From contig JANYHY010000598.1 in assembly GCA_025362165.1 (NCBI GenBank), positions 1 to 9,009 of the forward strand: a stretch of DNA of 9,009 bases, in the 5' to 3' direction. Made by a program: the position numbers and the translations under genes. Below, piece after piece: positions 6,688-9,009 of the stretch. The notes beneath the pieces are model-generated. The model was not told where the DNA came from and searched no databases. It worked only from the letters and a program-made list of their open reading frames with translations. The DNA is from Myxococcales bacterium (GTDB taxonomy: Bacteria; Myxococcota_A; Polyangia; Polyangiales; Polyangiaceae). The first letter of the stretch is position 1; every line of letters starts with the position of its first letter.

Positions 6688-7817
6688 CTGCGCGGGTGCT
6701 GGTCGTCGCCGGGGAAGCTTCGGGTGATCGCGCTGCGGCCTCCGTGGTCGCGCGCCTCGACCACGACCGCATGAACGTCTTCGGGATGGGCGGCGACGCG
6801 CTCGGGCAGGCTGGTGCCGAGATCGTCACGCATTTGCAGCGCGCGACCGCTGTCGGCGTGGGCGAAGTGGCGCGTCGAGGATTGTCGATCTGGAGCGCGC
6901 GACAGGAGATCGAACGCGCCGTGTCCGCGCGAGGGCCGCTCGCCGCTGCGCTGCTGGTCAACTACACGGAGTTCAACACGAGCCTCGCGGCGTGGCTGAA
7001 ACGCAGAGCCGTGCGCATCCTCTGGTACATCGCGCCGCAAATCTGGGCGTGGCGACCGGGACGCAGCGCGAGGCTCGCCAAGCTGATCGATCGCATGGCC
7101 GTCATCCTGCCGTTCGAGGAGCACCTGTGGCGCGACAGAGGAGTCGACGCGCGCTACGTGGGTCACCCTGCCCTCGAAGACACGACCATCGATCGCGCGA
7201 CGGTGCGCGCGACCTTCGGCCTGACGTCGTACGCGCCCGCGATCGCGATCTTGCCAGGAAGCCGCCCTCACGAAGTGCGCGAACTGCTCGCACCGATGCT
7301 CGAGGCGTACGAGATCGTGCGCCGCGATCGCGCGAGCCTCGACGCGCGCATCATCGTCGCAGCCTCTCTCGATCGCGAGACGGTGGAGCTGCTCGAGCGG
7401 GCGAGCCGACAGTCTCGCGTGCCGCTCGTGCGCGCCGACGCCACGCGAGGCGCTGGATGCTTGCTCGGTGCGTTCGACGCCGCGCTTTGTGCCTCGGGGA
7501 CGGCCTCACTCGAGGCAGCGCTCGCAGGCGCCCCACCCGTCGTGAGCTATCGCGTGGGTTGGGTGACGGAGGCGGTCGTGCGGCCGTTCCTGCAAACCGA
7601 TTTGTTCGCGCTGCCGAACGTCCTCTTGAAGCGCCGCGCGTTCCCGGAGCTGATGCAACGCGAGGCGACAGTGACCAACATGGCGCATGCCCTCTCGCGC
7701 GCGCTCGGCAGCGAACGGCACCAGATGCTCGCCGCGTGCGAGGAGCTACGCCCGCTCTTCGGCGATCGCCGTGAGCCGTCGCGAGAGGTCGCCGACATGA
7801 TCACGCGCTGGCTGTAG
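6684..7817 (+). CDS. lpxB: Lipid-A-disaccharide synthase LpxB
   Basis: Makes the tetraacylated beta-1,6 disaccharide of lipid A from UDP-2,3-diacylglucosamine and lipid X at the inner membrane. The 377-residue length matches E. coli LpxB (382). Family motifs in order: VLVVAGEASGD (5-15), FGMGGDAL (33-40), YIAPQIWAWRPGR (115-127), ILPFEEHLW (141-149), YVGHPALED (158-166), ILPGSRPHEV (189-198) and CASGTASLEAAL (269-280). The segment usually reading IDxPDFN is here VNYTEFN (92-98), so a normally acidic position is Asn. The start is taken as TTG 6684, whose last two bases overlap the matrixin TGA (TTGA), suggesting translational coupling; GTG 6696 is an alternative but would cut the conserved N-terminal strand. 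Unlike many Gram-negatives, lpxD, fabZ and lpxA are not next to it within the window. Confidence 0.93.
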   Translation: MTARVLVVAGEASGDRAAASVVARLDHDRMNVFGMGGDALGQAGAEIVTHLQRATAVGVGEVARRGLSIWSARQEIERAVSARGPLAAALLVNYTEFNTSLAAWLKRRAVRILWYIAPQIWAWRPGRSARLAKLIDRMAVILPFEEHLWRDRGVDARYVGHPALEDTTIDRATVRATFGLTSYAPAIAILPGSRPHEVRELLAPMLEAYEIVRRDRASLDARIIVAASLDRETVELLERASRQSRVPLVRADATRGAGCLLGAFDAALCASGTASLEAALAGAPPVVSYRVGWVTEAVVRPFLQTDLFALPNVLLKRRAFPELMQREATVTNMAHALSRALGSERHQMLAACEELRPLFGDRREPSREVADMITRWL

Positions 7818-7840
7818 CGCGCCGGACCGCGCACGGTACC

Positions 7841-7849
7841 TGCTACAAC
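7841..7849 (+). promoter_or_regulatory. Candidate extended -10 element, possible leaderless start
   Basis: TGCTACAAC resembles an extended -10 (TGn followed by TACAAC). It ends 9 nt before ATG 7859, placing the expected transcript start 2-3 nt before the start codon. No -35-like hexamer lies 16-18 bp upstream, and no Shine-Dalgarno is present in the 41-bp gap between genes. A leaderless transcript is therefore possible, but the match could be chance. Confidence 0.25.
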
Positions 7850-7858
7850 CGCAGCCGC

Positions 7859-9009
7859 ATGAAGAAGGCGCGCAAGAAAAAGAAGCGAGGGCCCCAAGCC
7901 AAGCCTGCGCTCGAAGTCGCGAAGGAGACGGAGGCCAAGCCGCTCGATCCAGCGCTGCTAGGGTTCCTCGGGGTCTCGGTCGCCCTCGTGTCGGTGAGGT
8001 GGTACGCCGCGCGGCACGTCGGCTTCGGCGACAGTGAAGCGCTCTACGCGTGCTACGCGCTCCACCCAGCGCCTGCGTACCTCGATCATCCAGGTTTCGT
8101 CGGCCAGCTCGCGCGCGGCATCGCGGGTGACGAACCTCCGACGCCGTACAGCATCCACTCCGTCACCGCGGTGCTCGCGACCGCATTGCCCTGGCTGGTG
8201 AACATCGTCGCTCGCCGCCTGGGCGCGACGCAGCGCGCAGCGTTGATCGCGGCGCTCCTCTTCGCTGTGGTCCCGGTCATCGCGGTCGGGCTCTTCGCGA
8301 TCACGCCCGATCTCCCGCTGGCGTTCACGTGGCTCTCCACGCTTGGCTTCGCGGGAGCTGCGCTCGAGGCCGAGCCAAAGAGCGCGCGGGCGGCGGCGTT
8401 CTTCTTGGGCGCTGGAGTGATGGCGGGCGTCGCGAGCTCGTCGAAGGCAACCGGAGCGCTGCTGCTCTTGTCCTTGCCGATCGTCTATCTCACCGCAGGA
8501 GGGGACGCGCGCAAGCACAGGAGCACGCCCTGGCCGTGGCTCGGTCTGGCGTGCGCAGCGGTGGTGCTCGCTCCGATTATTTCGTTTGAAGCGAACGCGC
8601 ATTGGCCGATGGTCCATCATCGCCTCGTCGACACTCAAGAGGGTGCGGGGTTCTCTCCCAGGAATTTGCTAGCGACGCTCGGTGGGCAGCTGCTCTACCT
8701 TTCGCCGGTCGTCGCCGTGCTCGGCATCTTGGTCGCGAGAGATCTCTTCAAGCGAAGGAGAGACGACGCGATCACGACGCTCCTCTTCTGGACGTTTGCG
8801 CTCCCGTCCGCGGCGCTGCTCGTCTTGTGTCTGTGGAGCCGAGTGGCGGAGCCGCACTGGTTGGCGCCGCCGATGCTCGCGCTCGTCCTGCATGCCGCGC
8901 GTCGTGTGAAGGACGCCGAGCCGAGCCCGTGGCCTCGTCCGTTGGTCGTCTGGTCGATCGCCTCCGCCGCGTTGTTCACGGCGTTCACGCATTGGTGGGT
9001 GCTGTCTCC
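7859..9009 (+). CDS. PMT/ArnT-like membrane glycosyltransferase (partial, C-terminus outside window)
   Basis: The first 383 codons of an integral membrane glycosyltransferase of the GT-C fold (PMT_2/GT39 or GT83 type), which move a sugar from a polyprenyl-phosphate donor on the periplasmic side. The N-terminus is a very basic cytoplasmic tail (KKARKKKKR). The first periplasmic loop has the acidic motif FGDSEALYACYALHP (56-70) followed by YLDHPGFVGQL (74-84), matching the 'DExxY...YxDHPP' catalytic loop of the family; Asp58/Glu60 are the likely key acids. TPDLPL (149-154), NAHWPMVHH (246-254) and EPHWLAPP (331-338) are further family-like sites. Around eight or more hydrophobic helices can be seen (for example 33-50, 101-118, 127-147, 152-169, 178-193, 199-212, 227-242, 305-325). 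It follows lpxB by 41 bp. Lipid A, O-antigen or protein glycosylation are all possible acceptors. Confidence 0.82.
   Translation, partial: MKKARKKKKRGPQAKPALEVAKETEAKPLDPALLGFLGVSVALVSVRWYAARHVGFGDSEALYACYALHPAPAYLDHPGFVGQLARGIAGDEPPTPYSIHSVTAVLATALPWLVNIVARRLGATQRAALIAALLFAVVPVIAVGLFAITPDLPLAFTWLSTLGFAGAALEAEPKSARAAAFFLGAGVMAGVASSSKATGALLLLSLPIVYLTAGGDARKHRSTPWPWLGLACAAVVLAPIISFEANAHWPMVHHRLVDTQEGAGFSPRNLLATLGGQLLYLSPVVAVLGILVARDLFKRRRDDAITTLLFWTFALPSAALLVLCLWSRVAEPHWLAPPMLALVLHAARRVKDAEPSPWPRPLVVWSIASAALFTAFTHWWVLS

Noticed and set aside
7958..8638. 226-codon minus-strand open frame
   Set aside because: Arg/Glu/Asp-rich antisense shadow of the membrane glycosyltransferase gene.

Overview
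The window looks like chromosomal DNA from a high-GC Gram-negative bacterium, most likely a myxobacterium (Myxococcota, probably the Polyangia side). Three things point there: a matrixin protease ending in a MYXO-CTERM-like tail, a cysteine-rich lipoprotein with the C-x-NGCE/NCGxCG style repeats common in that phylum, and an LpxB, which implies an LPS outer membrane. No database search was possible, so the assignment rests on motifs. The window shows no tRNA, rRNA, CRISPR array, insertion sequence or phage gene.

Layout. Positions 1-1511 (minus) hold the first 503 codons of a DUF4175-like membrane and coiled-coil protein whose end lies outside the window. A 269-bp divergent spacer (1512-1780) follows, with two adjacent strong stem-loops. 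A plus-strand pair comes next: a NUDIX hydrolase (1781-2395) overlapping by 4 nt an NAD kinase (2392-3324). A good sigma70-type promoter candidate (3359-3387) precedes a cysteine-rich lipoprotein gene (3410-4075). A KAS III (FabH-like) condensing enzyme follows (4128-5180). Four tightly packed plus-strand genes complete the window: a secreted protein of unknown function (5190-5792), a matrixin metalloprotease (5776-6687, 17-nt overlap), lipid-A-disaccharide synthase LpxB (6684-7817, TTGA start/stop overlap) and a PMT/ArnT-like membrane glycosyltransferase (7859 to beyond the window end).

How the genes may work together. The NUDIX/NAD kinase pair suggests handling of nicotinamide or ADP-ribose nucleotides. 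The second half has an envelope theme: a condensing enzyme that makes acyl chains, a secreted protease with an anchor tail and a co-encoded secreted partner, lipid A assembly, and a polyprenyl-linked-sugar type glycosyltransferase. Most gene functions here are ordinary. The parts most worth a second look are the overlapping secreted-protein/matrixin pair, the NADK2-like kinase, the altered LpxB motif and the paired palindromes.
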